A DNA stretch of 64,000 nt, from the NCBI RefSeq assembly GCF_900102075.1, contig NZ_FNAV01000005.1, positions 1-64,000 of the forward strand, given 5' to 3'. The position numbers and the translations under genes were made by a program. A model generated the notes under the pieces. The model had not been told where the DNA came from. It made no database searches and saw only the letters and a program-made list of their open reading frames with translations. The stretch comes from Salipiger thiooxidans (GTDB lineage Bacteria; Pseudomonadota; Alphaproteobacteria; Rhodobacterales; Rhodobacteraceae). Shown here in pieces: positions 1 through 10,139 of this stretch. The stretch's first letter is position 1. Every line of letters starts with the position of its first letter.

Positions 1-382
1 AAGTCGGGCACCGTCCAGTCAAGGCCGACCAGTCGCAGCAGACTTTCGACGAACCCGGTTGTCTGCCGGAGCGCCATGCCGAACAAAACCTTCATCGAAA
101 GGCACGTCTGGATAGCGGCATCGCTGTAGGTCTGCTGTCGGCCACGCCGGCCTGTCGCCGCGCCATCCCAGCTCATCTCAGGGTCGAACCAACCTCTCGT
201 GACATTGCTGCGCAATGCACTGCCGGTCAGTGGATCGTCAGCGAACCCCGGCGCTTGAGCGCTTCGTTATAGGCTGGCCAGTTCCTGGTCCTGTAGGTCG
301 CGGGTATGGGTCTGCTCATGCATCCCGGCTACCACGCTGGATTCACGAGATGAATCACTCACGCGATTTGTGCAACAGAGCC
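1..382 (-). mobile_element. IS5-family insertion sequence remnant (copy A), cut by window edge
   Basis: The terminal repeat (GATTTGTGCAACAGAGCC reading on +, at 365-382) marks one end of the element; the same end occurs at 42,083 and 43,186-43,203. Translating the minus strand gives the N-terminal part of an IS5-family DDE transposase: AYNEALKRRGSLTI, then, after an insertion, WFDPEMSWDGAATGRRGRQQ, and LVGLDWTVPDF at the left edge. The gene is interrupted between LTI and WFDP by a 41-nt hairpin insert (192-232) that breaks the frame. The rest of the element lies outside the window, so whether the copy is otherwise whole cannot be judged. Confidence 0.85.
192..232 (+). repeat. 41-nt hairpin mini-element, copy A (inside IS5 transposase)
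   Basis: Begins ACCTCTCG, then a hairpin with arms GTG-A-CATTGC and GCAATG-CAC around loop TGC, then TGCCGGTCAGTG, followed directly by GATC of the target. Removing 192-232 rejoins the transposase codons for LTI and WFDP in frame. Six further copies of the same design lie at 13,171, 40,710, 42,233, 42,391, 42,886 and 42,967. Confidence 0.85.
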
Positions 383-598
383 GGTGGGCGTGCCGAAGTT
401 GCCCGGCCTCCGGCACGCCCCGACGAAACGCAGCCACGAGCGCGGCTGCGCGGCCGGCGAAAACTCGAGCCGGCCTGGTGGGCTCCGAACGGGTTCGCCG
501 CCATCCCCACCGCCGCGCTCGATCCGGCCCACAGTCAGACGTCTCCCGCGGTCCCCGCGCTTGTCGGGTCCGGGTCCCCATCAAGTCTGCCGCGCCGG
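383..598. other. Intergenic with long inverted repeat
   Basis: No gene is evident between the IS end and the ParB-like operon. It holds a perfect 10-bp inverted repeat, GGGCGTGCCG at 386-395 and CGGCACGCCC at 411-420, beginning 4 bases from the IS end. It could be a transcription stop for the minus-strand operon or a recombination site of the island; the sequence does not decide. Confidence 0.4.
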
Positions 599-1495
599 CT
601 ATTCCACCTCGGCCGGTACGACCGACTCCAACTCGGCAATGGTCTGAAACTCGGATAGGAATTCAGGGCACGTCTGCATCAGATACCGCACCACGCGCGC
701 GTTCCCGAGGAGCTTGCCGACGTAGCCACGAAGAACGGTCAGTTTGAGGTGGTCCTGGCCGTAGGTGTCCTGGATCTGTGTGATCCCTTCCTGAAGTCGG
801 GCAAGCTCCTTTTCCATCCGAGCGACCGCCTGCGGTGTTACGCCGTTGATGCGTTTGGGCTTGTTCGCCTCGAGCAGCTGTGCCTGCGGTGTTCCGGCGA
901 GGATCGCCGAGATGTAGGCGACTGAGTAGTTGTTGGCGTTCACCATGAGCTCGGCGGCTTCGATCTGCCGCAAGGGGATCATCTTGCGCAGCGTGGTGAA
1001 CACGGCCGTGGTGCAGGCCTTGTCCTTCATGATCGCCACGGCTTCCGGGCAAATGCCGTCGAGCAGCTTGACCTTGCGCTGGATGCTGCGCGGGTTGAGG
1101 TCCAGCGCGGCCGCGATCTTTTCCTCGGAGACACCGCGCTCGATCGCTTTCAGGATCATCCGGTGCTCCTGAATGGGCGCGATGCGGCTGATGCGCTTGT
1201 TGTAGGTGAAGGCCTCGTCGTCGGTCGACACGAGGCATTCGACCTGTTCCTGACCCAGATCCTTCAGGACTTCGATCCGGACATGTCCGTCGAGCAGCAG
1301 CCAGCTGCCGCTGGAATCCCCGTTTCGCGCAACCACCGGCGGCTCGACCAAACCGATCTCGCGGATCGACGCTGTGATCTGGGTGTACTTCCGGCTGGAC
1401 TGGATGGACTTTCTCAGCACCCTGACCGGCAGAATGTCCGCGACCGGGATCGTGACGCAATCGCTCTCGAAGCCGAGCTGAACCTTCTTGGTCAT
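599..1495 (-). CDS. ParB/RepB-like partition protein (plasmid RepB C-terminal type)
   Basis: A 298-residue protein with a ParB N-terminal-like domain at about residues 12-100 and a helix-turn-helix at about 115-150 (IAAALDLNPRSIQRKVKLL). The C-terminal part resembles the domain annotated as plasmid partitioning RepB C-terminal. The GERRxxA nucleotide-binding box of true ParB is replaced by LLLDGHVRIEVL, so it may lack canonical CTPase clamp activity. It is the last gene of a three-gene operon; its start overlaps the stop of the preceding ParB-like gene by four bases (ATGA), which implies translational coupling. Together with the recombinase it forms a recurrent alphaproteobacterial trio of unknown function. 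No plasmid replication gene is nearby, so a role in partition is doubtful and a role in regulating or guiding recombination is only an inference. Confidence 0.85.
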   Translation of the reverse strand: MTKKVQLGFESDCVTIPVADILPVRVLRKSIQSSRKYTQITASIREIGLVEPPVVARNGDSSGSWLLLDGHVRIEVLKDLGQEQVECLVSTDDEAFTYNKRISRIAPIQEHRMILKAIERGVSEEKIAAALDLNPRSIQRKVKLLDGICPEAVAIMKDKACTTAVFTTLRKMIPLRQIEAAELMVNANNYSVAYISAILAGTPQAQLLEANKPKRINGVTPQAVARMEKELARLQEGITQIQDTYGQDHLKLTVLRGYVGKLLGNARVVRYLMQTCPEFLSEFQTIAELESVVPAEVE

Positions 1496-2406
1496 GGCGC
1501 TGTCCCCTCGGCGAGGGCGTCCTGCAGGTAGCTGGGCATGGTCTCCAGGCCTTCCGCACGCAGCAGCGTCACGAAATGATCGTCCTCGAGGAGGGTTCGG
1601 AATGCCTGGCAGATGAACAGGAGCCGCCCCTGCGTCAGTTCCGCTTTCTTGATCAGAAGCTTCTGGCGGTCCGCTTCCTTCTGGTAAGCGCGCACCAACG
1701 CCTCGCTCGTCAGCGGTCGCCGGTTTCGGCTGTCGCGCCCGTACGCTTTCGGGTGCATCTTTTTCCCGCGTGCCTCACGCTGTTCAATCAAGCGCCGGGC
1801 CGCCGCGAGCTTCTTCCCTCGCAACTTCTTCTGCGTGTAGGCGTCCATCAGCGCACGCTGCGCGCCCTCGGCATCGGTTTTCGATATGTCGATAGCGAGG
1901 TTGAGCGGCAGCAGACCGGTCTCGACAGCCGTCACCAGCCGCTCTTCGCCGCGCTCCAAGAGGCCAGCAATCATTCCGACATAATCCGGCGAGACGCCGA
2001 TCTTGTCGCCGATCTGTCGTTCAGAGTAGCCACGTTCGCGGAGCGTGCCGATTTCGCGCATCAGATCGATCGGGCGATGCTGACGGCGAGCGCAGTTCTC
2101 GACGAGGCTCATCACAAGGCAGTCGGACTCATCCGCGTCGATGACAATGGCCGGGATGGCTTTCTGCTTCAGCTGAATGAAGGCCTCTAGCCGCCCCTGG
2201 CCGCAGACGAGATCATACTCCTGCGGGTCGGTGTGGGTGCGTCGGGTGACGGTGATCGGGCGCTTCAAACCGATCTTGGCGATGTTTTCCACCATGTCCG
2301 CAAACGTCCTGGGGTTTCGGACCCGCGGATTAAGAACGCGAATGCGGTCGGTCGGGACCAAGCTGACTTCCGTGGCGTGATGCTCTTCCGGGCTCTTTGC
2401 CATCAT
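1492..2406 (-). CDS. ParB-like nuclease/partition domain protein
   Basis: 304 residues. The ParB N-terminal domain spans about residues 15-115: VLNPRVRNPRTFADMVENI, then the altered nucleotide box CGQGRLEAF in place of GERRxxA, then the ParB-type segment SLVENCARRQHRPID. A helix-turn-helix follows at about 118-145 (RQIGDKIGVSPDYVGM) and a basic coiled C-terminal half after that. It lies between the recombinase and the second ParB-like gene with four-base overlaps on both sides, so all three are almost certainly made together. The two ParB-like proteins are distant from each other and look like two subunits rather than a recent duplication. Specific function unknown. Confidence 0.85.
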   Translation of the reverse strand: MMAKSPEEHHATEVSLVPTDRIRVLNPRVRNPRTFADMVENIAKIGLKRPITVTRRTHTDPQEYDLVCGQGRLEAFIQLKQKAIPAIVIDADESDCLVMSLVENCARRQHRPIDLMREIGTLRERGYSERQIGDKIGVSPDYVGMIAGLLERGEERLVTAVETGLLPLNLAIDISKTDAEGAQRALMDAYTQKKLRGKKLAAARRLIEQREARGKKMHPKAYGRDSRNRRPLTSEALVRAYQKEADRQKLLIKKAELTQGRLLFICQAFRTLLEDDHFVTLLRAEGLETMPSYLQDALAEGTAP

Positions 2407-3974
2407 GCCGCCTCCGTCACCTTCGCCCGCCCGGCGAGGGTGTAGAAATCGTCAAGTGTTTCGGTTCGATAGGCGTCGAGCCAAAGGCCGTTCCGCTCGG
2501 CCATCTTCAGACGCGCGTCGGTCATGTCGGTGCTGGGCAGCAGGTAGAAGTCGCGCGGCGCGTCGTTGGTCTCGTTCATCCGCACAGCAATGGTGATGTC
2601 CGGAACGAGGCCGGTGTCGAGCCGAATATGCCAGCGCAAGGAGCCCGCTGCCGTCGCCTGGCAGCGGGCCAGAACGACCGACACCGTGAACTCGTCATTC
2701 ACGCGCAGCAGCTGCGTGTCGGCGGCCTGCACCACGTAACCACCTTGGGCGGTAACGCCCTCGATGATTTCCTCAACGACCTGAGGATGGGCCGCGCGCA
2801 GCGCCTTGTTGATCTCGATGTAGCGGTAGTCCCGCTCCGGCTCATAGCCGATGAGACGGTACGCGCGCAGCAGGCTGCCAAACCGGCACCGGTAAGCGCT
2901 GGACGAGGGCAGATCGTTCTCCTCGTCGATGATCAGCCCGGACAGCTGGCCCTGTCGTTTCAGGATCGCCCGCAGGGCATCCAGCAACTCCTCGTCCGAG
3001 AAATGGCGGCTGCGCGCATCCACGATCTCCCGGGCGCGCAGGAACAGCGCCTTGTCGACGACGGCCTGATAGGCGCCCTCGGCGCGGATCCACATATCCC
3101 GCGGGTTCACGACACGGCGCTGCTTCAGCTTGAAAGACACCTTGTTGAAGACGTTGTTCCCGATGTATTTTTCGTTGGTCAGCACCTGATGGACAGTCGC
3201 CCGGGCCCATGGCCGGTCGAGATCCGTGCGATGTCCTTCGGCGTTCAGGACCTCCGCGATCTCGCTCTCCGGGCGCCCTTCATTGACAAACATCTCGTAC
3301 ATGCGCCGGACAACCCGCTGTTCCTTTTCGGGACCGGGGACCAGGATCACGCGGTCGGTCTGCAGGCTCTTGTGCTCACCGCGCTTGAGTTCGGCCTTCA
3401 CCTCGCCACGCTCGTTCAGCAGCGCTCTGCGCAACCCGAAACCGGCCGGGCCGCCTTGTCGGTAGCCGAGTTCGATCAGACGGCATTGCCCCGCAAAAAC
3501 CTTGACCGAGAGCTCCCGACTGTACTCACCAGCCATGGCCCGCTTGACGCTTTTCACGATGGTGGAGGTCGGCGATCCGTCATTCTCGAACTGCTCGGCG
3601 CAATAGTCGACCTGCATCCCGGCCTTGCGACAGCGATACTCGTAGTAGGCCGACTCGTCGGCGTCCTGAAATCGCCCCCAGCGGGTGACGTCGTAAACCA
3701 GGATCACGCGGTACTCGGCCGCGCCCGACTCGACGTCGGAGATCATCTGCTGCAATGCCCTTCGGCCACCGATGATCAGACCGCTTTTCGCATCGTCCGA
3801 GTAAGTCTTGATGATCTCGATGCCGCGCCGTTCGGCGTATTCGCCGATGGTCTTTGACTGATTCTGTGTCGAGTACTGCTGATGCTCGGTGGACATCCTG
3901 ACGTATTGCGCCGCCAGGATGCGCTCAGGCGCTTCGGCCGGCTCTCCGGATATCGGTGTTCTTGTCCGAGCCAC
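2403..3974 (-). CDS. Large serine recombinase
   Basis: 523 residues. The N-terminal resolvase domain (about 20-170) holds the catalytic serine in QYVRMSTEHQQYST (Ser28) and the arginine motif VYDVTRWGRFQDADE. The Recombinase domain follows at about 185-290 (GPAGFGLRRALLNERG, then NEKYIGNNVFNKVSFKLKQR). The C-terminal 230 residues are unlike ordinary phage integrases and may carry DNA-binding functions. It is the first gene of an operon with two ParB-like genes. Expected reaction: cutting and rejoining DNA through a phosphoserine link at an attachment site, making it the likely driver of the 0.6-5 kb island. No attachment repeats were found by eye. Confidence 0.9.
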   Translation of the reverse strand: MARTRTPISGEPAEAPERILAAQYVRMSTEHQQYSTQNQSKTIGEYAERRGIEIIKTYSDDAKSGLIIGGRRALQQMISDVESGAAEYRVILVYDVTRWGRFQDADESAYYEYRCRKAGMQVDYCAEQFENDGSPTSTIVKSVKRAMAGEYSRELSVKVFAGQCRLIELGYRQGGPAGFGLRRALLNERGEVKAELKRGEHKSLQTDRVILVPGPEKEQRVVRRMYEMFVNEGRPESEIAEVLNAEGHRTDLDRPWARATVHQVLTNEKYIGNNVFNKVSFKLKQRRVVNPRDMWIRAEGAYQAVVDKALFLRAREIVDARSRHFSDEELLDALRAILKRQGQLSGLIIDEENDLPSSSAYRCRFGSLLRAYRLIGYEPERDYRYIEINKALRAAHPQVVEEIIEGVTAQGGYVVQAADTQLLRVNDEFTVSVVLARCQATAAGSLRWHIRLDTGLVPDITIAVRMNETNDAPRDFYLLPSTDMTDARLKMAERNGLWLDAYRTETLDDFYTLAGRAKVTEAA

Positions 3975-4093
3975 GTCCGCCTCCCGAAAACTCCACGCGC
4001 GCTGCCCAAGGCGGATGGCTTCCTAACGCTCGCCCATGCCCAAGCTCCGACTGCCGCTTTTCATGTCTCCCCAGACATTTAGCGGAGAAACAT

Positions 4094-4405
4094 ATGAAGT
4101 TGCGGGTGAAGATGGGCACAGTTGTGCCGAAGATGGGCACATTTGTGCACCCAGAGGACGTTCCGGCCGATTACCGCGCCGCCGTGGCGATGGCATTGCA
4201 TGCGGAGCTCGGATCGACCCACCGGGCGATCAAGTCCGCCATGAGGTGGACGGGGGCCAGCGAGCGGACGGTGAAATACTGGTTCGCGGGCGAGCGCGGG
4301 CCGAGAGGGGAGCACCTGGTGTCGCTCGCGCGACATTCGGATGCCGTGCTGGTCTTGCTGCTAACCATGGCGGATCGTCTGGTTCTGGAAGACGGCGACG
4401 GATAG
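4094..4405 (+). CDS. Conserved small helix-turn-helix-like protein of the recombinase island
   Basis: 103 residues from the ATG at 4,094, preceded by GGAGA at 4,084-4,088. Longer upstream starts lack a ribosome site. The middle (HRAIKSAMRWTGASERTVKYWFAGERGP) reads as a helix-turn-helix of the type found in small phage-like regulators. It is transcribed away from the recombinase operon from a shared 119-bp gap, which suggests it controls that operon, though this is inference. A short repeated KMGT(V/F)V stretch sits near the N-terminus. Function not established. Confidence 0.65.
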   Translation: MKLRVKMGTVVPKMGTFVHPEDVPADYRAAVAMALHAELGSTHRAIKSAMRWTGASERTVKYWFAGERGPRGEHLVSLARHSDAVLVLLLTMADRLVLEDGDG

Positions 4406-4431
4406 GCGGCGCGGCGGGCGGGCCCTTGTTT

Positions 4432-4460
4432 CGTGTTCGTTATTGGTTATCTTGAACACG
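4432..4460. promoter_or_regulatory. Inverted repeat upstream of parDE, candidate autoregulatory operator
   Basis: CGTGTTC at 4,432-4,438 and GAACACG at 4,454-4,460 form a perfect 7-bp inverted repeat with a 15-bp centre, ending 20 bp before the parD start. ParD-type ribbon-helix-helix antitoxins usually repress their own operon at such palindromes; binding here is inferred. Confidence 0.5.
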
Positions 4461-4480
4461 CACGATCTAGGGAGAGCGCC

Positions 4481-4735
4481 ATGTCTCGGACCACCACCAT
4501 GACCGTTCGCGTCAGCGGCGCGCTCAGCGAGTTCGTCGCGACCAATGTCGGCGAGCACGGCGCCTACGAGAACGTCAGCGAGTACATCCGAGATCTGATC
4601 CGTCGCGACAAGGAGCGCGTCGAGCGTGAGGCGTTCGATCGGCTGAAGGCTGAGCTTAACCGCGCCTTCGCCGCGCCAGAGGAGAGCTACAAGCCGCTGA
4701 CCGCCGCCGAGGTGATCGCCCGGAACCGGACCTGA
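4481..4735 (+). CDS. parD: ParD-family antitoxin
   Basis: 84 residues from the ATG at 4,481 with GGAGAG just upstream. The N-terminus (TTTMTVRVSGALSEFVATNV, then YENVSEYIRDLIRRD) is a typical ribbon-helix-helix fold of the CopG/ParD type. The C-terminal tail (about 45-84) should bind and neutralise the toxin. The toxin gene starts four bases after the stop, the usual antitoxin-first order. It presumably stabilises the adjacent recombinase island. Confidence 0.88.
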   Translation: MSRTTTMTVRVSGALSEFVATNVGEHGAYENVSEYIRDLIRRDKERVEREAFDRLKAELNRAFAAPEESYKPLTAAEVIARNRT

Positions 4736-4739
4736 TCGC

Positions 4740-5051
4740 ATGGCGATCCGAGTCCAGGAAGCGGCGTCCGTGGGTCTAGACGGGATCTACCGATACACGC
4801 GCGACACCTGGGGCGAAGCGCAGGCCGAGACCTACATCACCGGTTTGTTTGCCGCGTTCGAGCAGATCGAAACGCGCGGTGTCCATTCGCGGGCTGTGCC
4901 GGCCGAATTCGGAGTGGAGGGGTATTTCTTCCGGTACGAGCGACATTTCGTGTATTGGAGGCACCTATCGAACGGCGATATCGGTCTTGTCACGATCCTC
5001 CACGAGCGGATGCATCAGATTGATCGTTTCAAGGAGGACTTCGTCGGATAA
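4740..5051 (+). CDS. parE: ParE-family toxin (RelE/ParE superfamily)
   Basis: 103 residues, typical ParE length. Visible family features are the N-terminal helix pair (GLDGIYRYTRDTWGEAQAETYI), the middle FRYERHFVYWR strand and the C-terminal ILHERMHQIDRFKEDF segment. ParE toxins block DNA gyrase; some relatives cut mRNA, so the target is known only for the family. Co-transcribed with parD and complete, so the module is likely active. Confidence 0.88.
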   Translation: MAIRVQEAASVGLDGIYRYTRDTWGEAQAETYITGLFAAFEQIETRGVHSRAVPAEFGVEGYFFRYERHFVYWRHLSNGDIGLVTILHERMHQIDRFKEDFVG

Positions 5052-5379
5052 AGTTCGGCGGACAGTGTCGTGCAGACCATTCTCCAAGGCCTTGAGCCGG
5101 CAACGGCAGACAGAATGCTCTTAGTTTGTATCCGTTTTGATCGTGCTTTGTTTTTCAAGCAACGTAAGCAAGCGTCGGCACGGGTACTGAGCGGGTTTGG
5201 TGAATTCCTTTTAAGATTCTGTTCTTGAAGAATAATCTTCCGAGAGCAACGTTGCTTTCGATGTCAGGCCCAACCGTCGAACACCTCCCGCGTCATACCG
5301 CGACCGCCGCATTGCAGCGATTTTTAGAGGCGGCCTTTGGTTTGGGTCGGCCCGGATTGCCTCCGGGCCGTGGATGGCT
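5052..5379. other. Intergenic, 328 bp, nothing recognised
   Basis: Lies between the converging parE and channel-protein genes. It is more AT-rich in the middle (5,140-5,240) than its surroundings. No gene, repeat or clear terminator hairpin was found. Confidence 0.4.
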
Positions 5380-6246
5380 TCAGAACACCTTCACAAGGCG
5401 CAGCTGGAAGAGGTTATCGTATTCAAAGCCGCCTTCGACGTTGATGTCCTTGGCGTACAGGCCCTGAATCTGGGTGGTCTGGTCGATCCAGTGGCTGCCA
5501 TAAAGGCGCAGCTGATCGCGGTGGGTCTTGAGGCCGGTTTCGACGCCGTTCACCTTCTGCTCGCCGCCGCGCTGGCCATTGTATCCAAACGTCACCGAGG
5601 TGGGGCCCCATTGCTTGCGCAGCATGGTCTGAAGCTGCCACGACGGGGCGCGTTCGTAATCAACGCCGTCCTCGGTGTGGTCCATGCTGAACGCCACGTC
5701 GAGCGCGGCGTCCAGGTAAAACCCGTGGCCCAGCCCCTGGATCAGGCCGACCTGCGGCGTGATCGACCAAGTGCCTTCGCCGATGCCGATAGTGCTCGGA
5801 TCGTAGTTTCCCGTGGGCGCGGTGGCAAACAGCGACAGGCCCAGCGTGGTGCCGGTCTCGGGGTTATCCGGTTGCACCGGCCAGAGCGTGAGCCCAACGG
5901 TGGTGTCGCCGATGCCGCTGGTGGTGTCCTGCGGCAGGGTGCCGATGTCGACGTCCCCGATGTTGGAGAACGGCATCACAAGGTGCCAGACCGCCGGAAG
6001 GCCACCGTATTCGGTGTAATACAGCCCGCGCAGGATCGCGACATCGGCCTCGAATGTCGATCCGGGCACGTCGTCGCCATCGATATCGAGCCGGTCCGAG
6101 CTCAGATGCTGATAATAGATCATGCCCACGGCCGTGCCGCTGGGTACGATGGTGTAATCCGCCGGTCCCACGTCGATGGCTTGCGCCGGCGCGGCGGCCA
6201 TGGTCAGCGCGACCGCGGTGGCGCCAAGGGTGTAGGTCATCTTCAT
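5380..6246 (-). CDS. MetA-pathway-of-phenol-degradation type outer-membrane channel
   Basis: 288 residues from the ATG at 6,246, preceded by the strong ribosome site GGGAGGAGA; the longer open frame upstream has no such site. The first 23 residues are a signal peptide (MKMTYTLGATAVALTMAAAP, cleavage near AQA). The rest is beta-strand-rich with alternating hydrophobic residues and ends in FQLRLVKVF with a terminal Phe, typical of outer-membrane barrels. The family (phenol MetA-like/SphA) commonly accompanies aromatic degradation genes and is thought to admit hydrophobic substrates. It is the last gene of the ring-cleavage operon, 43 bp after the flavin reductase. Confidence 0.78.
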   Translation of the reverse strand: MKMTYTLGATAVALTMAAAPAQAIDVGPADYTIVPSGTAVGMIYYQHLSSDRLDIDGDDVPGSTFEADVAILRGLYYTEYGGLPAVWHLVMPFSNIGDVDIGTLPQDTTSGIGDTTVGLTLWPVQPDNPETGTTLGLSLFATAPTGNYDPSTIGIGEGTWSITPQVGLIQGLGHGFYLDAALDVAFSMDHTEDGVDYERAPSWQLQTMLRKQWGPTSVTFGYNGQRGGEQKVNGVETGLKTHRDQLRLYGSHWIDQTTQIQGLYAKDINVEGGFEYDNLFQLRLVKVF

Positions 6247-6289
6247 AGGGTCTCCTCCCTGAGTTTTCGAAGACGGTGAAAGCGGGGGC

Positions 6290-8063
<1,774 letters not shown>

Positions 8064-8086
8064 GGGTGTTCTCCTCCCTATGTGGT

Positions 8087-8761
8087 TCAGTCAGTCAGGA
8101 ATGCGATGGCCGCGTCACGAAAACCGGCGTCAGCGGTCAGGCCGACGTGGCCGGGGCCATCGATCAGCTGGTGCGTGGCGCCCGGCAGAGCCGAGACGAG
8201 CCGCGCGTCAGGCTGGGCCACGGCATCTGCGCGGCTGTTGAAGATCAGGATCGGCGCCGTTGCGGCGGCGAGCCGTGACTCGGTCAGGACCGGATTGCCG
8301 GGTCGTTCCAGCACGGCGGCCAGACAGGCCGGGTCCGATCCGCTTTTGGCCGCGTAGGCCAGCAGCGCAGCCACCTGCGGCGGGTGATCTCCGCCCGCGC
8401 CTCGCAGCGCGGCAACGATGGCGGGGCCGGCGACCTCTGGTGCAAAGAGGTTGTCGCCGATCCCGCCCAGCACCAGCCGCCCGTTGCCGCCGGGGGCGCG
8501 CGCCTCAAGCTCCAGCAGCAGCTTGGTGCCCAGCGAAAAGCCGATGGCCCCGTGCAGCCCCTGGGGCAGTTTTGCGGCCAGATCGCTGGCAAGGTCGGCG
8601 TAATCGGCGGGATCATGCGATCCGCCCGTTGGTCCGTGGCCCGCGATATCGACGCCGACCGGCTCGAATCCGGCGTCCCGCAGCGCAGCGTCCCAGCCGT
8701 CGGCCTGCCATGTGGCGGTGTAGGAGCCGCCCCAGCCGTGGACAAGTGCGACCCGCCTCAT
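8087..8761 (-). CDS. Alpha/beta-fold hydrolase, probable meta-cleavage product hydrolase
   Basis: 224 residues. The oxyanion-hole segment is VALVHGWGGSY, the nucleophile elbow G-F-S-L-G at about residue 96, an acidic residue lies in LIFNSRADAVAQ and the catalytic histidine in LIDGPGHVGL. Meta-cleavage hydrolases are usually near 280 residues, so this one is short, apparently through a reduced lid. Context (extradiol dioxygenase two genes upstream) makes cleavage of a C-C bond in the ring-opened product the likely role; esterase activity remains possible. Its start overlaps the preceding gene's stop by four bases. Confidence 0.75.
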   Translation of the reverse strand: MRRVALVHGWGGSYTATWQADGWDAALRDAGFEPVGVDIAGHGPTGGSHDPADYADLASDLAAKLPQGLHGAIGFSLGTKLLLELEARAPGGNGRLVLGGIGDNLFAPEVAGPAIVAALRGAGGDHPPQVAALLAYAAKSGSDPACLAAVLERPGNPVLTESRLAAATAPILIFNSRADAVAQPDARLVSALPGATHQLIDGPGHVGLTADAGFRDAAIAFLTD

Positions 8762-9228
8762 GCCCGGACTCCCTTGGCAGCCTGCGCGGCTTCCTTCAGG
8801 TCCGGCGTGTCGGCCCCGGCAAAGACCAGCGCCCCCCGCACTTCGCGAAACCGCCAGCCGTCCGGCGTCTTGACGCAGTCAAAGGTGAAGTCCGCCAGCG
8901 AGGACGGCGCCTCCAAAGACAAGGGGCGCGCTCCCGTGCCGGAAAACACCGTGACCGTTGCCGCGAGCCGTATGCCCTCGGCGGGCAGTACCCGAAGGTT
9001 GGAGCAGAGGTGCCGGGTGCCGCGCTGCCGCTCGGTCGACAGGGCGCGACGGGCAGCGAAGTAGCGGGACAGCTCTGCCGTTCCCTCGGCGCGAAAGCTC
9101 TCGATCTCCAGCGCGCCGTCGGGGGTGAACAGTTCCGCGCCGGGCATGTCGTCCGCCTCGTCCACCACCGCCCAGAAGCGCAGGACAAGATCCTGCGCCG
9201 CCAGGAAGCTTTCAGCCGACAGGCTCAC
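8758..9228 (-). CDS. SnoaL/NTF2-like protein
   Basis: 156 residues with an NTF2-like cone fold: the N-terminal helix AAQDLVLRFWAVVDEADD, the strand ELFTPDGALEIES and the C-terminal strands ADFTFDCVKTPDGWRFREV. This fold includes small isomerases, dehydratases and the beta subunits of ring-hydroxylating oxygenases, so the reaction is uncertain. It overlaps both neighbours by four bases, between the dioxygenase and the hydrolase, which argues for a direct step in, or a partner to, the ring-cleavage pathway. Confidence 0.75.
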   Translation of the reverse strand: MSLSAESFLAAQDLVLRFWAVVDEADDMPGAELFTPDGALEIESFRAEGTAELSRYFAARRALSTERQRGTRHLCSNLRVLPAEGIRLAATVTVFSGTGARPLSLEAPSSLADFTFDCVKTPDGWRFREVRGALVFAGADTPDLKEAAQAAKGVRA

Positions 9229-10139
9229 GATCCCACCGTCATGAAGGTCTCGGCCATCTCGTAGCCCCAGCCGTTCATGACGTCCGTCATCTGCTCCGGT
9301 GCGATGTCCACGTCGAGCGGCGGCGTGTCATCGGCGAATTGCTCCATGCCCGACGAGAACTCGTTGCGGTTGCCGAAGGGATCGAAGACGTAGGCGTAGT
9401 TGTTGGTGCCAAAGCCGGTGGATTTGCCCAGACCCGCATTGTGCCGCCCCGGCCCGAATTCCCAGCGATGACCGGTGTCCATCAGCCGGTCCGACAGGCG
9501 GAAGTAGTGGTTGCCGTCCTCCACCGCAAAAGCCACGTGATGAAGCCGGTCCGAAGGCCGCACTGCCCGCATGTAGGCGATGTCATGGTCGTAGGCCGAG
9601 CCGCGCAGCCAGATGCCGGCCAGTTTCCCGCCAACGGAAATGTTCAGGGACGACTTGAAGCCGATCATCATCAGGAAGTCGCGCATCACCGTCGGATCGA
9701 CTTCGCCCAGCAGGTTGATGTGGTCCATGTCGGTCGGGACATGCGACCCCTTGGAGTCGAAGTCCGAGATGCCTGCGCGGCGCTCGGCCCCGCCAGTGCA
9801 GAGCCGCAGCTCGTGGCCCGAGGGGAGGTGGAATTTCAGTGTCGCGCCCTCGCCCGGCCGGCTGTCGCCGTTCAGACGCTCGGCGGCCACGCCTTCCTTC
9901 TTCAGAATGCTCTCGACCCGGTCGAGATCCTCCTGGTCGTCGACGCCAAAGGTAAAATTCTCCAGCGATTGCGTACCCTTGACCAGCGTGATGTCGGCGG
10001 CCTTGCCACGGCAGGCAAGGTGGACGGTGTCGGCGTCGCGCGACAGCACGGTCAGGCCCAGCACGTCCTCGTACCAGGCAAGCGCCTTTCCGAGATCGCC
10101 GACCCTGACGGCGGCGTGGTCGATACGGTTGATCCCCAT
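9225..10139 (-). CDS. Extradiol (catechol 2,3-) dioxygenase, two-domain VOC type
   Basis: 304 residues made of two glyoxalase-fold modules (about 1-125 and 135-290). Candidate Fe(II) ligands are His140 (MDHINL), His200/201 (LHHVAF) and Glu260; the last sits in Y-V-F-D-P-F-G-N-R-N-E, matching the tail of the extradiol dioxygenase signature. It should open catechol-type rings next to the hydroxyls (meta cleavage). It is the first gene of the six-gene minus-strand operon and faces a TetR regulator across a 449-bp gap. Confidence 0.88.
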   Translation of the reverse strand: MGINRIDHAAVRVGDLGKALAWYEDVLGLTVLSRDADTVHLACRGKAADITLVKGTQSLENFTFGVDDQEDLDRVESILKKEGVAAERLNGDSRPGEGATLKFHLPSGHELRLCTGGAERRAGISDFDSKGSHVPTDMDHINLLGEVDPTVMRDFLMMIGFKSSLNISVGGKLAGIWLRGSAYDHDIAYMRAVRPSDRLHHVAFAVEDGNHYFRLSDRLMDTGHRWEFGPGRHNAGLGKSTGFGTNNYAYVFDPFGNRNEFSSGMEQFADDTPPLDVDIAPEQMTDVMNGWGYEMAETFMTVGS

